A stretch of DNA of 64,000 nucleotides. Source: Thiothrix lacustris DSM 21227 (GTDB lineage Bacteria > Pseudomonadota > Gammaproteobacteria > Thiotrichales > Thiotrichaceae). Shown piece after piece: positions 14,924 through 23,611 of this stretch; the first letter of the stretch is position 1; each line of letters begins with the position of its first letter. Under the pieces are notes generated by a model. The model was not told the DNA's origin, did no database searches, and was given only the letters and a program-made list of their open reading frames with translations. Made by a program: the position numbers and the translations under genes. Where the stretch lies: NCBI RefSeq assembly GCF_000621325.1, contig NZ_JHYQ01000025.1:1-64000 (forward strand), in the 5' to 3' direction.

Positions 14924-16894
14924 ATGCCAAATACTACTAAATCGTCGAGGATCAAAACGTTCGCAGCCGTTTTGTTTCCATTGGCTGCGGTGTTACTTGC
15001 TTATATTGCACCGTCAGCCGGTGTTGCTTGGGTGGTAACTATTCTGATGCTGACAGTTTATCTGTTTGCATTTGAGGTGCTTAGCGTTGATGTGGCAGCC
15101 ATTGTCATTATGGTGTTGCTGGGATTGAGCACGCTGGTAGCGCCTTTTATCGGCCTGTCGAGTGGCCTAGTGCCTGCCGCGCATTTGTTTGATGGATTTT
15201 CCAGTAACGCGGTTATGTCTATCATTGCTGTGATGATTATCGGTGCGGGGTTAGATAAAACTGGCCTGATGACTAAGGTTGCAGCCTTTATCCTGCGGAT
15301 AGGCGGAACCAGTGAAAAAAGCATTATCCCGATCATTTCTGGTACGGTGGCGTTCATTTCATCCTTCATGCAAAACGTGGGGGCGGCGGCATTGTTCCTG
15401 CCAGTGGTGAACCGTATTTCTAACCGTTCTGGTATCCCGATGTCGCGTTTGCTGATGCCGATGGGGTTCTGTGCGATCTTGGGTGGTACTGTCACCATGA
15501 TTGGTTCCAGCCCGTTGATTTTGTTGAATGACCTGATTCTGAACTCCAATAAGCATTTGCCAGAAGCTTCACAACTGCATACTTGGCAGATTTTTGATGT
15601 GACCCCTATTGGCTTGATGTTGGTTGCAGTAGGTATCCTGTATTTCGTGGTAGCAGGGCGTTTTGTATTGCCCAATGTTGCCGCCCGTACTACTGAGAAA
15701 GAAAGCACGCTGGATTATCTCAAGCGTAATTATGGCATTTCGCTGACGCTTTCTGAAATGCACCTGAAGAATGACAGCCCGCTGTTGGGTCGTAAATTAC
15801 TTGAGGTGGAAAAGGAATTCCATATACGGGTCATTGCTCTGAAAGACGGCGATCAGATCCGCACAGGTGTGGATGCGTTAGATCGTGACATCGAATTCCG
15901 CAAGGGTCAGACCCTTGGCCTGCTAACGCTGCCACAGCGTGAAACCACCGTTGTGCAGAAAGCTGGGCTGGAAAAACACAATCGCACTCGAACCTTTGGT
16001 GATTTGCTGTCTGACAAGAGCGGTGGTATTGCTGAAATTGTTATCCCTGCCCATTCCGCGTTGATCGGCAAATCTGCCATTGATGTGTGGCTGCGCAAAC
16101 GCCACGGTATTTCCCTGATGGGTATTTTGCGTAATGGTGAAGTCCTGAATGCAGAGGATGCCAATGTTGCTGAAATCCGTGCGATTCCGTTTCAGGCGGG
16201 CGATATGCTGCTGGTGTACACAACGTGGCCTGCGTTAGAACGTTTGGAAAAAGACCGTGACTTTATTGTCGTGACCAATGATTTCCCTCGTGCTGAGGAC
16301 ATGCGTCCTTCTAAAGTGGGCTGGGCGTTGAGTTTTTTTGCGATTGCGTTGGCCTTGGTGTTGTTTACTGACCTGAAATTGTCGATTGCCCTGATGACGG
16401 GCGCGATTGGCATGGTGCTCGCAGGCGTGTTGAACATTGATGAAGCCTATAAAGCGGTGTCGTGGAAAACAGTTTTCCTGCTGGCCAGTTTAATCCCGCT
16501 AGGCTATGCGGTGGAGTCGACCGGTACGGCCAAATGGATTGCAGAAAGCGTATTAGCCGTGGTCGGTGATATGCCTATTTGGGTGATCCAGGCGGCTATT
16601 GCAGTACTGGCTACCCTGTTCTCACTGGTGATGTCGAATGTGGGCGCAACGGTATTGTTGGTGCCGTTGGCCGTGAACATCGCGATTGGGGTGGGGGCGA
16701 ATCCGTCAGTGTTTGCGTTGATTGTGGCGCTGGCAACCTCTAATTCCTTCATCATCCCTACCCATCAGGTGAATGCTTTGATCATGGGGCCTGCGGGGTA
16801 CCGTGTGCCAGATTTCCTCCGTGCTGGTGGGATCATGACGCTGTTGTTCCTAGTGGTGTTGATCGCTGCTATTAACGTGTTGGGTTATGCCTAA
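14924..16894 (+). CDS. SLC13-family permease with TrkA-C domains
   Basis: A 656-residue inner-membrane transporter. Both halves carry the transmembrane helices of the divalent anion:sodium symporter (SLC13/CitMHS) clan. The signature segments 'SSFMQNVGAAALFLPVVNRIS' and 'MSNVGATVLLVPLAVNIAIGVGANPSVFALIVALATSNSF' are the two helix-hairpin substrate sites. Between them, about residues 260-450, are two TrkA-C (RCK_C) regulatory domains ('RKLLEVEKEFHIRVIALKDG' and 'KSAIDVWLRKRHGISLMGILR'). Sulfate, dicarboxylate or other anions are possible substrates. The start is chosen at the ATG after GGGGAGGGC. Confidence 0.88.
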   Translation: MPNTTKSSRIKTFAAVLFPLAAVLLAYIAPSAGVAWVVTILMLTVYLFAFEVLSVDVAAIVIMVLLGLSTLVAPFIGLSSGLVPAAHLFDGFSSNAVMSIIAVMIIGAGLDKTGLMTKVAAFILRIGGTSEKSIIPIISGTVAFISSFMQNVGAAALFLPVVNRISNRSGIPMSRLLMPMGFCAILGGTVTMIGSSPLILLNDLILNSNKHLPEASQLHTWQIFDVTPIGLMLVAVGILYFVVAGRFVLPNVAARTTEKESTLDYLKRNYGISLTLSEMHLKNDSPLLGRKLLEVEKEFHIRVIALKDGDQIRTGVDALDRDIEFRKGQTLGLLTLPQRETTVVQKAGLEKHNRTRTFGDLLSDKSGGIAEIVIPAHSALIGKSAIDVWLRKRHGISLMGILRNGEVLNAEDANVAEIRAIPFQAGDMLLVYTTWPALERLEKDRDFIVVTNDFPRAEDMRPSKVGWALSFFAIALALVLFTDLKLSIALMTGAIGMVLAGVLNIDEAYKAVSWKTVFLLASLIPLGYAVESTGTAKWIAESVLAVVGDMPIWVIQAAIAVLATLFSLVMSNVGATVLLVPLAVNIAIGVGANPSVFALIVALATSNSFIIPTHQVNALIMGPAGYRVPDFLRAGGIMTLLFLVVLIAAINVLGYA

Positions 16895-16915
16895 GGTCTT
16901 AGGTGGTGTGGCAAT

Positions 16916-17638
16916 ATGGATATTTTAGAAATCCTTTACCGTGACGAATACCTTGTTGCCATTAACAAACCGTCCGGGCTGCTGGTTCACCGCAGCCTGA
17001 TTGACCGCCACGAAACCCGGTTTGCCATTCAGATTACCCGTGACCAGATCGGGCAGAAAGTTTACCCGGTACACCGTCTCGATAAGCCCACCTCCGGGGT
17101 GTTGCTGTTTGCACTCGACAGCGACACCGCCCGTTTGTTGAATGCACAATTCATTGCCGGGTTGGTGCAAAAAACTTACCTTGCGGTGGTGCGCGGGCAT
17201 ACTGATGCCAGTGGCATCATTGATTACCCGCTGAAAGAAGAACTGGATAAGCTTTCTGATGCCCATGCGGATCAGGACAAGCTCGCGCAGGAAGCCATCA
17301 CCCATTACCGACGGTTAGCAACGACGGAACTGCCTTATCCTGTAGGGCGTTATGCTAGCGCCCGCTATTCATTGCTGGAATTACAACCCAAAACCGGGCG
17401 TAAGCACCAGTTGCGCCGCCACATGAAGCATATTTTTCACCCGATTGTTGGTGATACTACCCACGGTGATGGCAAGCACAATAGCTTGTTCCGTGAGCAA
17501 TTTGCCTGCCAGCGCCTGTTGTTGCACGCGTCCAGCCTGCACTTGACCCACCCTCATACCCATGAAGCTTTGATGCTTGAAGCGATTCCGCCAGAAGATT
17601 TTGGTGATGTGGTACGGTTATTGCTACCTCTCCAGTAA
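16916..17638 (+). CDS. truC: tRNA pseudouridine(65) synthase TruC
   Basis: A 240-residue RluA-family pseudouridine synthase, matching TruC (YqcB), which modifies U65 of some tRNAs. The catalytic motif 'HRLDKPTSGVLLF' has the catalytic Asp at D56. Other family segments are 'LVAINKPSGLLVHRS', 'KTYLAVVRGH' and 'LLELQPKTGRKHQLRRHM'. No S4 domain is present, consistent with TruC rather than RluC or RluD. It lies 21 bases downstream of the permease gene. Confidence 0.92.
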   Translation: MDILEILYRDEYLVAINKPSGLLVHRSLIDRHETRFAIQITRDQIGQKVYPVHRLDKPTSGVLLFALDSDTARLLNAQFIAGLVQKTYLAVVRGHTDASGIIDYPLKEELDKLSDAHADQDKLAQEAITHYRRLATTELPYPVGRYASARYSLLELQPKTGRKHQLRRHMKHIFHPIVGDTTHGDGKHNSLFREQFACQRLLLHASSLHLTHPHTHEALMLEAIPPEDFGDVVRLLLPLQ

Positions 17639-17674
17639 CCACCAATAATTAGCGGATTACTACGAGAGGGTTCT

Positions 17675-18094
17675 ATGGAAAGGCATTCACCACTCACCTT
17701 GGATCAGATCCTGACCCAGTTGGCTAACGTGCTTGGGCACAAACAAACGGGCACGTTTTATATCGCCACGGATAATAATACGTCCTGCCGCTTTGCGGTT
17801 AATGCTGGCAAACTTACCCATTGCACCCACCGCCGTGATCAGGGGGCAGCGGCGCTGCGCAGCTTACTCGATATTCAAGGCGGTTCCTGCTCGTTTTCGG
17901 AAAATCAGTCAATTCCATTTCGTGCCGAAGCGATGGTTGATCATCAAGCGAGTTTGGACTGTTTGGGGATCCAGCCGATTATGCCGGTCAAACCAGTAGT
18001 GGTGCGTTTACCTGTGAATATTCCACCTCCCAAAGCAGTCGTCGCACCTATTTCGAGCGGAGTTAATAACCACTTTTACCGGGGAGGCGGCTAG
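17675..18094 (+). CDS. Hypothetical protein, DUF4388/PATAN-like
   Basis: A 139-residue protein. Its first 90 residues resemble the DUF4388/PATAN-type domain ('GTFYIATDNNTSCRFAVNAGKLTHC', then a Gly/Ala-rich helix 'GAAALRSLLDIQGGSCSFSE'), a module associated with cell-surface and signalling proteins in many bacteria. The tail is Pro/Val-rich. A GAGAGGG site precedes the ATG. The 3' end overlaps the convergent mak gene by 32 bases. The assignment is weak and the function unknown. Confidence 0.62.
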   Translation: MERHSPLTLDQILTQLANVLGHKQTGTFYIATDNNTSCRFAVNAGKLTHCTHRRDQGAAALRSLLDIQGGSCSFSENQSIPFRAEAMVDHQASLDCLGIQPIMPVKPVVVRLPVNIPPPKAVVAPISSGVNNHFYRGGG

Positions 18095-18983
18095 CGCCCA
18101 GCCAAGCTGCACCACGCACGCCACTCGAATCCCCAAAATGGGGCGCAACCAGCCGGGTGCTCACCTGATCAGAAAACACGTATTTCCCCCAGCGTTGCGG
18201 TACATTGGTATATAGCCGCTGGATATTCGACATGCCCCCACCCAGCACGATGACATCCGGGTCGAGGATATTGATGACGTGGGCAAGGCTTTTTGCCATG
18301 CGTTCCTCGTAAGCCTGCATCAGGGCTTCAGCCTGTGTATCACCCTGTTCCGCAAGCCTCACAATGTCAGCCGATGCGCGTTTACTACCCGTTGCCAAGC
18401 GGTATTCCGCCTCAAAACCTACCCCAGAAAGCCAAGTTTCGATACAGCCCTGTTGGCCGCAATAGCACGGTTTGCCGGGTAACTCGCTCACAGTAGGCCA
18501 CGGTAATGGGTTATGCCCCCACTCCCCGGCAATGGCGTTCGCGCCCGTCAACACCTTGCCGTGCACCACGATACCCGCGCCAGTGCCCGTTCCCACAATC
18601 ACCGCGAAGACGACCGCCGCACCAGCACCCGCGCCGTCGGTAGCTTCGGACAGGGCTAAACAGTTGGCATCATTTTCGGTTTTTATTGGGCGTTGCAGCA
18701 GGTTCTCCAGATCCGTCGGCAAGGGTTTGCCATTCAACACCACCGAATTGGCGTTTTTTATCAAACCTGTAGCGGGTGAAATCGCACCGGGTGTGCCGAT
18801 ACCCACGGTGCAGGTTTGCCTAGCGTGCTGTTCCGCCTCATCCACCAGTTGTTTGATGGTCTGCAAAATCGCGGCGTATTGGCCTTGTGGCGTGGGTAAG
18901 CGTTTACGGAAAATCTCATGGCCTGTCTCATCCAGCAATAATACTTCGATTTTGGTTCCACCAAGGTCAATGCCAATTAACAC
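18063..18983 (-). CDS. mak: Fructokinase, ROK family
   Basis: A 306-residue ROK-family sugar kinase most like E. coli Mak. The phosphate loop 'GIDLGGTKIEVLLLDETG' starts the protein, 'GTPGAISPATG' and 'ENDANCLALSEA' hold the catalytic Asp, and the zinc site is 'GEWGHNPLPW' plus 'CYCGQQGCIETWLSG'. The probable substrate is fructose, but glucose and mannose kinases share these motifs. Translation starts at GTG with GGAGG six bases upstream. Confidence 0.9.
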   Translation of the reverse strand: MLIGIDLGGTKIEVLLLDETGHEIFRKRLPTPQGQYAAILQTIKQLVDEAEQHARQTCTVGIGTPGAISPATGLIKNANSVVLNGKPLPTDLENLLQRPIKTENDANCLALSEATDGAGAGAAVVFAVIVGTGTGAGIVVHGKVLTGANAIAGEWGHNPLPWPTVSELPGKPCYCGQQGCIETWLSGVGFEAEYRLATGSKRASADIVRLAEQGDTQAEALMQAYEERMAKSLAHVINILDPDVIVLGGGMSNIQRLYTNVPQRWGKYVFSDQVSTRLVAPHFGDSSGVRGAAWLGASRLPGKSGY

Positions 18984-19095
18984 GCGTTACCTCCTAATTT
19001 CAAAAAACCTGCGCTAAGTCATGATGAACTCTGGCAAAATAATGCTAAATTACCCGAGATTACCTTGAACATAGACGAAAATGGCAGGCGTTACT

Positions 19096-20040
19096 ATGCA
19101 ATTTGACGACATTCTCACCCGTTCCCCGCTGATGGAGGCCGTGTTGCGTTCCGCACACTTGATTGCCCAGACCGACGCCAGCGTGCTGATTACCGGCGAG
19201 TCCGGCACGGGCAAGGAATTGGTTGCCCGCGCCATGCACGCGACCAGCCCACGCTGCAAACAAGCCTTCATTACCGTCAATTGCGCGGCCTTACCAGAAA
19301 CCTTGGCAGAATCCTTGCTGTTTGGGCATCGTAAAGGCGCTTTCACCGGTGCGGATAGCCAGCACCTCGGCCTGATTGGTGCGGCAGAGGGTGGTACGCT
19401 GTTCCTCGATGAAATCGGCGAATTGCCCTTGACCCTGCAAGCCAAACTGCTGCGTTTCCTCGAATCCGGCGAAATCCTCCCCTTGGGTGAAACCCAACCG
19501 AAACGCCTGAATGTACGGGTTTTCGCTGCTACCCACCGCGACCTGTACGCGCTGGCGCAAACGGGCGCATTCCGTCAGGATTTGTTCTACCGCCTCAATA
19601 TCATTCCGGTCGAATTGCCCGCGTTGCGTGAGCGCAAGGAAGACATTGAGCTGCTGGGTAAGCATTTCCTCACGCAATTCGCAGCACAGCACAAACTGCC
19701 TGTCGCGAGTCTGGCCAAAGAAGCCCGTCAACACCTGTTACGCCATGCGTGGAAAGGCAATGTGCGTGAACTACGCAATCTGTGTGAACGCCTCAGCATC
19801 CTGCTGGCAGGTCGCGACATCGGTCTAACCAATCTGCCGTTGGAAATCCGTTCCGCCGCGCCACAATTTAGCGCTGCACCCTTCAGCCTGCCTGAAACAG
19901 GCATCAATCTGGAAGATTTGGAACGTGACTTGCTGAATCAGGCGTTGGAACGTACCCAGAACAATAAAACCCACGCTGCCCGCTTACTCGGCATCAGCCG
20001 CGATGCGCTCAATTACCGCTTGAAGAAGCAAGCAGTCTAG
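19096..20040 (+). CDS. Sigma-54-dependent activator lacking a sensor domain
   Basis: A 314-residue bacterial enhancer-binding protein. The AAA+ core has Walker A 'GESGTGKELVARA', the sigma-54-contacting 'GAFTGA' loop, Walker B 'GGTLFLDEIGELP' and arginine-finger region 'FRQDLFYRLNIIPVELPALRERKEDI'. A Fis-type helix-turn-helix ends the protein ('NKTHAARLLGISRDALNYRLKK'). There is no receiver, GAF or PAS domain before the core, as in PspF, so it must be controlled by another protein or by its level. The ATG at 19096 has an AGGCG site; an in-frame ATG at 19081 lacks one. Targets are unknown. Confidence 0.9.
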   Translation: MQFDDILTRSPLMEAVLRSAHLIAQTDASVLITGESGTGKELVARAMHATSPRCKQAFITVNCAALPETLAESLLFGHRKGAFTGADSQHLGLIGAAEGGTLFLDEIGELPLTLQAKLLRFLESGEILPLGETQPKRLNVRVFAATHRDLYALAQTGAFRQDLFYRLNIIPVELPALRERKEDIELLGKHFLTQFAAQHKLPVASLAKEARQHLLRHAWKGNVRELRNLCERLSILLAGRDIGLTNLPLEIRSAAPQFSAAPFSLPETGINLEDLERDLLNQALERTQNNKTHAARLLGISRDALNYRLKKQAV

Positions 20041-20135
20041 CGTCACTTTTAGACCTCAGGTCGGAAACGCTCGGCACACTCACCCTTTCTCTGCCACACC
20101 TTGTAGGTAAGCCACAAGCTGAGAAGGAGTGAGTG

Positions 20136-20825
20136 ATGTCCGTTAGTGATGTGTCAGTGTTGAAATATTCCGTGTTGGGTTCCGCGATGTTGACCTTGAC
20201 GGGGTGTGGTTTGAACCCGCCTCGTGTGGCAGATATATTGCCTATGCAAACCATCCAGCCAGCCAAAGCTGCACCAGCCCCTGTTAAACAAGCTCGAGTT
20301 AAGCAAACGCAGCCTGCTCCTGCCAAGCCACCGTCCACGACCTTACAGAAAGCCCCGGCTCCCGTCTCCGCCTCAATAACTGCGCCAGCACCATTACCTA
20401 CTAAAGCCGTAGCCAGTACCACGCTTGATAAAGTGGCGTTTTGTGCGCTCAAGCAATGTGGCAAAGGTTACTGCTGGGGCGGCAATACCCCGATGAAGGG
20501 CTTTGATTGCAGCGGCTTGACCCAGTATTCCTTTGGGCAGGGCGCAAGTGTGGAGATTCCACGCACAGCAGCAGCTCAATACAAAGTTGCTTTGAAAGTC
20601 TCTAAAAAAGAGGCCGGGCGCGGCGATCTGGTCTTCTTCAAAACACGCGGTTCACGGGTCAGCCATGTGGGGATTTATCTGGGCGAGGACAAATTCGTCC
20701 ACGCCCCCCGCACCGGCAAACCCATTATGGTCAGTAAACTGAGTGGTTACTGGCAACACCGTTTGGTCGGTTTCGGACGCATTCCGGGTGCACGTAAACC
20801 GCTCGTACCAAACAGTGTTGTGTAA
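20136..20825 (+). CDS. NlpC/P60 cell-wall peptidase lipoprotein
   Basis: A 229-residue lipoprotein. The signal peptide ends in a lipobox 'TLTGCG' near residue 25, followed by an Ala/Pro/Lys-rich linker to about residue 95. The NlpC/P60 domain shows 'GFDCSGLTQYSFGQ' with the catalytic Cys, 'RGDLVFFKTRGSRVSHVGIYLGEDKFVHAP' with the catalytic His, and a downstream polar residue. The family cleaves the D-Glu-mesoDAP bond of peptidoglycan stem peptides. A GAGAAGGAGTGA run precedes adjacent GTG and ATG starts; the ATG is used here. Confidence 0.9.
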   Translation: MSVSDVSVLKYSVLGSAMLTLTGCGLNPPRVADILPMQTIQPAKAAPAPVKQARVKQTQPAPAKPPSTTLQKAPAPVSASITAPAPLPTKAVASTTLDKVAFCALKQCGKGYCWGGNTPMKGFDCSGLTQYSFGQGASVEIPRTAAAQYKVALKVSKKEAGRGDLVFFKTRGSRVSHVGIYLGEDKFVHAPRTGKPIMVSKLSGYWQHRLVGFGRIPGARKPLVPNSVV

Positions 20826-20828
20826 GGT

Positions 20829-21362
20829 TTAGTGAGCTGGCGGGGTGATTTCCTGTATGGGCGCATTGGTCATGGTAGTACTACCGTCTTCAAAGGTTAG
20901 GGTAATCGGTGCGTTTTCACCCACTTTCATATCTTGTTTCAGGCCAATCAGCATGATGTGTAGGCCACCCGGTTTCAATTCCACTCGACCTTTGGCAGGA
21001 ATGTCGATCTGCTCAACCTGACGCATTTCCATCACGCCGTTGTTGTTGGTGTGAGTGTGTAACTCTACCGTGGCAGCGACCGGGCTGGCAGCCGATTTGA
21101 CGCTATGATCGACGTCAGAGGTATTCACCAGGGTCATGAACGAGGCGCTGTTAGGTTGACCCGGCGGCACGGCGCGAGCAAACGGGTTTTCAACGGTGAT
21201 GCCATCCGCTGCTTTGCTGGCACTGGCTGGCTTGGCTTCCGTGCTGGCGGTGGGGGTTGGGCTGGCTGCTTCTGGGGCTTTGTTCTCGGCAGTTTTTTCG
21301 CCGCAAGCGACCAACAGGGAGATCAGGGCGCTTAACACCGCGATACGGTAAACAGGTTTCAT
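20829..21362 (-). CDS. Copper chaperone PCu(A)C, lipoprotein form
   Basis: A 177-residue exported lipoprotein (lipobox 'LLVACG', then an Ala/Thr/Pro-rich linker). The domain from about residue 55 is PCu(A)C: 'NPFARAVPPGQPNSASFMTLVN' starts it, and the copper-binding motif is 'ELHTHTNNNGVMEM' with 'PGGLHIMLIGL', giving the H-x(n)-M-x(n)-H-x-M ligands. The family carries Cu(I) to cytochrome oxidase in the periplasm. It lies 30 bases downstream of the copper receptor gene on the same strand, so the two form a copper-acquisition unit. Confidence 0.9.
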   Translation of the reverse strand: MKPVYRIAVLSALISLLVACGEKTAENKAPEAASPTPTASTEAKPASASKAADGITVENPFARAVPPGQPNSASFMTLVNTSDVDHSVKSAASPVAATVELHTHTNNNGVMEMRQVEQIDIPAKGRVELKPGGLHIMLIGLKQDMKVGENAPITLTFEDGSTTMTNAPIQEITPPAH

Positions 21363-21392
21363 GGTTCTATCCTTTCTTGAAGCAAATCTTAA

Positions 21393-23429
21393 TCAGAATT
21401 CGGTTTCGAGTTTCAGCCAGGCACTGCGCCCCGCTTCGTTGACACGCTCAATCGTACCACCCAAGTCCAGATTGCGGCGACTGACGTGCTCGGAATAGGT
21501 TTTATCGAGCAGATTATCTACCCCAAAGCGTACTTTTGTCGATTTGTTGAGGCTATAACGCCCGTAAGCATCCACCACGCCGTAACCCGCGCTGTCGCCG
21601 ACTTCGGTTGCGTCGATCATGGCGGTATCAATGCGGTCTTGCCCGGCCGCGAAGCGTACCCGTGTGCCGCCGCTCCATTTGCCACCGTTGTAATCCAGTT
21701 GCAGTTTGCCGTTGACAGGAGGCGTTTGCGCAATCGGGCGGTCATCCGTGGTATTGGTGCGCTTGACGTAGGCGACATCGCCGGAAAGCCGTAGTTTCTG
21801 GGTCAACTTGGTTTCTGCCCCCAATTCCGCGCCGAGCAGTTCGGCGTCGACGTTACGGTAAATCTGTGCGCCCGTTTGTGCGCCGGTGGTTACTTTGTCA
21901 CGCAAGATGTAATCGTCTACCTTGTCGGCGAAAACCGTGCCTGTCCAGCGAATATTGCCACGTTGCTGGCTGAGACCAAGGTCAAGCTGGTCGTGCTTTT
22001 CCGGTTTGATGTCAGGGTTGCCGACCCAGCGATCGGCGGCGGTTGCGCCCCATTTGTTGATGAAGCGTTCGGTTTCATCGGCCGTGCGCACGCTGCGGCT
22101 TGCCCCGGCAAACGCGGTGGTGGTGGCATTGAGGGATTTTTCGTAACGCAGCAAGCCACCCACATTGGTTTCTTCCTTGTCCGTCGCGCCGTAGCCGTAA
22201 ATGGCGGTGTAATTCTGGTTGGCAGTGCGTCCGCCTGCGACGGTGCTGGCTTTGGAGGCTGCTGCTTTTACCTGATCAACCCGCACACCGTATTTTAGTT
22301 TGTCCGCAGTGCCAAGCGGGGTTTCCGCTTCGGCGAAAACGCCGGTCTGGTCGGTGGTTGCGCCTGGCCACATCAGGCCAGTTACTGTGCCGCCCATCGA
22401 CATGTTTTTCATCGTGGCATTACGGTCGCGGTTTTGCACGTTCACGCCATAGGTAACGTCGGTTTTGCCGAGGGTTGATGTTAGCGCCAGTTTGCCGCCG
22501 GTGGTGTCGGAGGTGGTGGGAACGGCCATTTTTGTGCCGGTTTGGGTGCGCAGGCTGTAATTGTCCATCAGGTGGTCAACTTCGCTGAGGTAAACTTCCG
22601 CTTCCACGCTGTTGACCTTGCCGTCGAGCTTGTCCTGATATTTGAGGCGCTGGATGGTGCCGGATTCTTCCGGGCTGTCCATGCTGGCGCCTGGGTAAAG
22701 GGCGTCGGAAAAGTCATTGTTTTCGTAGCTGTATTCCAGCAGGCGGTCGGGGGTGGGGGTTGCGCCGAGTACGATGCCTTGTTGCTTGTGTTTGTAGGAG
22801 GAGCGTACTTCGTTGCCATCGCCGTCTTCGTAATTGCTTGCTTCGCGATCCTGTGTGAAAACACGCGCATAGCCTTTTGTGAAGGCTTTGGTGACATCGG
22901 CGGAAACGTCGTGTGTGACGCCATTACTCATGGTGGTGGCGGAGGCTTTGCCACTCCAGCCGCCGTCCGGGTCAAGGATGCTGCGGGTATCGCGCTCGAA
23001 CAGTACCGTGCCGCCACTGCCGCCGGAACCGTGTTGCAGGGTTTGCACGCCTTTTTCCACAGTGACTTTTTCGTAGGTTTCCAGTGCTGCCCAACTCGCG
23101 GGTGGGTCCATGCGATTGGGGCAGCCGCCGTGGACGTAAGCACCGTCCAGCAACACATTCAACTGGGTTTGGGATTGCCCGCGAATAATTGGTTCCAGCC
23201 CACGCCCACCAAATCGGCTAGCGGATACGCCGTTCAATTGCTTGAGGAAATCGCCACCATCCGCAGGTAACACCGCGCTGCGTTCCGCTGACAGTGGCGC
23301 GGCTTCGTTGGGAGAGGGGGCTTTTTTGGTGGATTTGATGTCAATGACCAAGGTGTCTTCGGCATTCGCCACCGCGCTCAATATCAGCAGGGAACTTAGG
23401 AGTGTCAAACGGGCGAGGGTGTGTTGCAT
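21393..23429 (-). CDS. TonB-dependent copper receptor (OprC-like)
   Basis: A 678-residue outer-membrane receptor. After a signal peptide ending 'AVANAED' come a TonB box-like 'DTLVIDI', a plug with 'GGDFLKQLNGVSASRFGGRGLEPIIRGQSQ', and the segment 'HGGCPNRMDPPASW', which is diagnostic of the copper-receptor subfamily (OprC/NosA). The 22-strand barrel fills the rest and ends with the aromatic 'LKLETEF'. Start at 23429 is chosen because AAAGG lies 8 bases upstream of that ATG. It is followed by a PCu(A)C gene. The upstream region has repeated GCTAAYGCA elements. Confidence 0.92.
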   Translation of the reverse strand: MQHTLARLTLLSSLLILSAVANAEDTLVIDIKSTKKAPSPNEAAPLSAERSAVLPADGGDFLKQLNGVSASRFGGRGLEPIIRGQSQTQLNVLLDGAYVHGGCPNRMDPPASWAALETYEKVTVEKGVQTLQHGSGGSGGTVLFERDTRSILDPDGGWSGKASATTMSNGVTHDVSADVTKAFTKGYARVFTQDREASNYEDGDGNEVRSSYKHKQQGIVLGATPTPDRLLEYSYENNDFSDALYPGASMDSPEESGTIQRLKYQDKLDGKVNSVEAEVYLSEVDHLMDNYSLRTQTGTKMAVPTTSDTTGGKLALTSTLGKTDVTYGVNVQNRDRNATMKNMSMGGTVTGLMWPGATTDQTGVFAEAETPLGTADKLKYGVRVDQVKAAASKASTVAGGRTANQNYTAIYGYGATDKEETNVGGLLRYEKSLNATTTAFAGASRSVRTADETERFINKWGATAADRWVGNPDIKPEKHDQLDLGLSQQRGNIRWTGTVFADKVDDYILRDKVTTGAQTGAQIYRNVDAELLGAELGAETKLTQKLRLSGDVAYVKRTNTTDDRPIAQTPPVNGKLQLDYNGGKWSGGTRVRFAAGQDRIDTAMIDATEVGDSAGYGVVDAYGRYSLNKSTKVRFGVDNLLDKTYSEHVSRRNLDLGGTIERVNEAGRSAWLKLETEF

Positions 23430-23457
23430 GGCTAAACCTTTCAAAATCTGTTACTTA

Positions 23458-23570
23458 GCTAACGCATAGCAAGTAAAATGCCAATGCTTAAGTTATTGAT
23501 TTAAAAGTTTATTAATTGCTAATTTGCTAATGCAAACGTGTGAAATAACGCGATTGCTGTGTGATTTCAC
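23458..23570. promoter_or_regulatory. AT-rich control region between copper receptor and ABC exporter
   Basis: The divergent intergenic region holds GCTAACGCA (23458-23466) and GCTAATGCA (23526-23534), a tandem TTGCTAA pair around 23516-23530, and an inverted repeat GTGAAAT/ATTTCAC at 23540-23546 and 23564-23570. These could be operator half-sites for a metal-responsive regulator. The regulator is not identifiable from the sequence. Confidence 0.35.
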
Positions 23571-23611
23571 GCTATTATCCTCGCCATCTTGTAACCGGAT
23601 ACAGCAACGCC

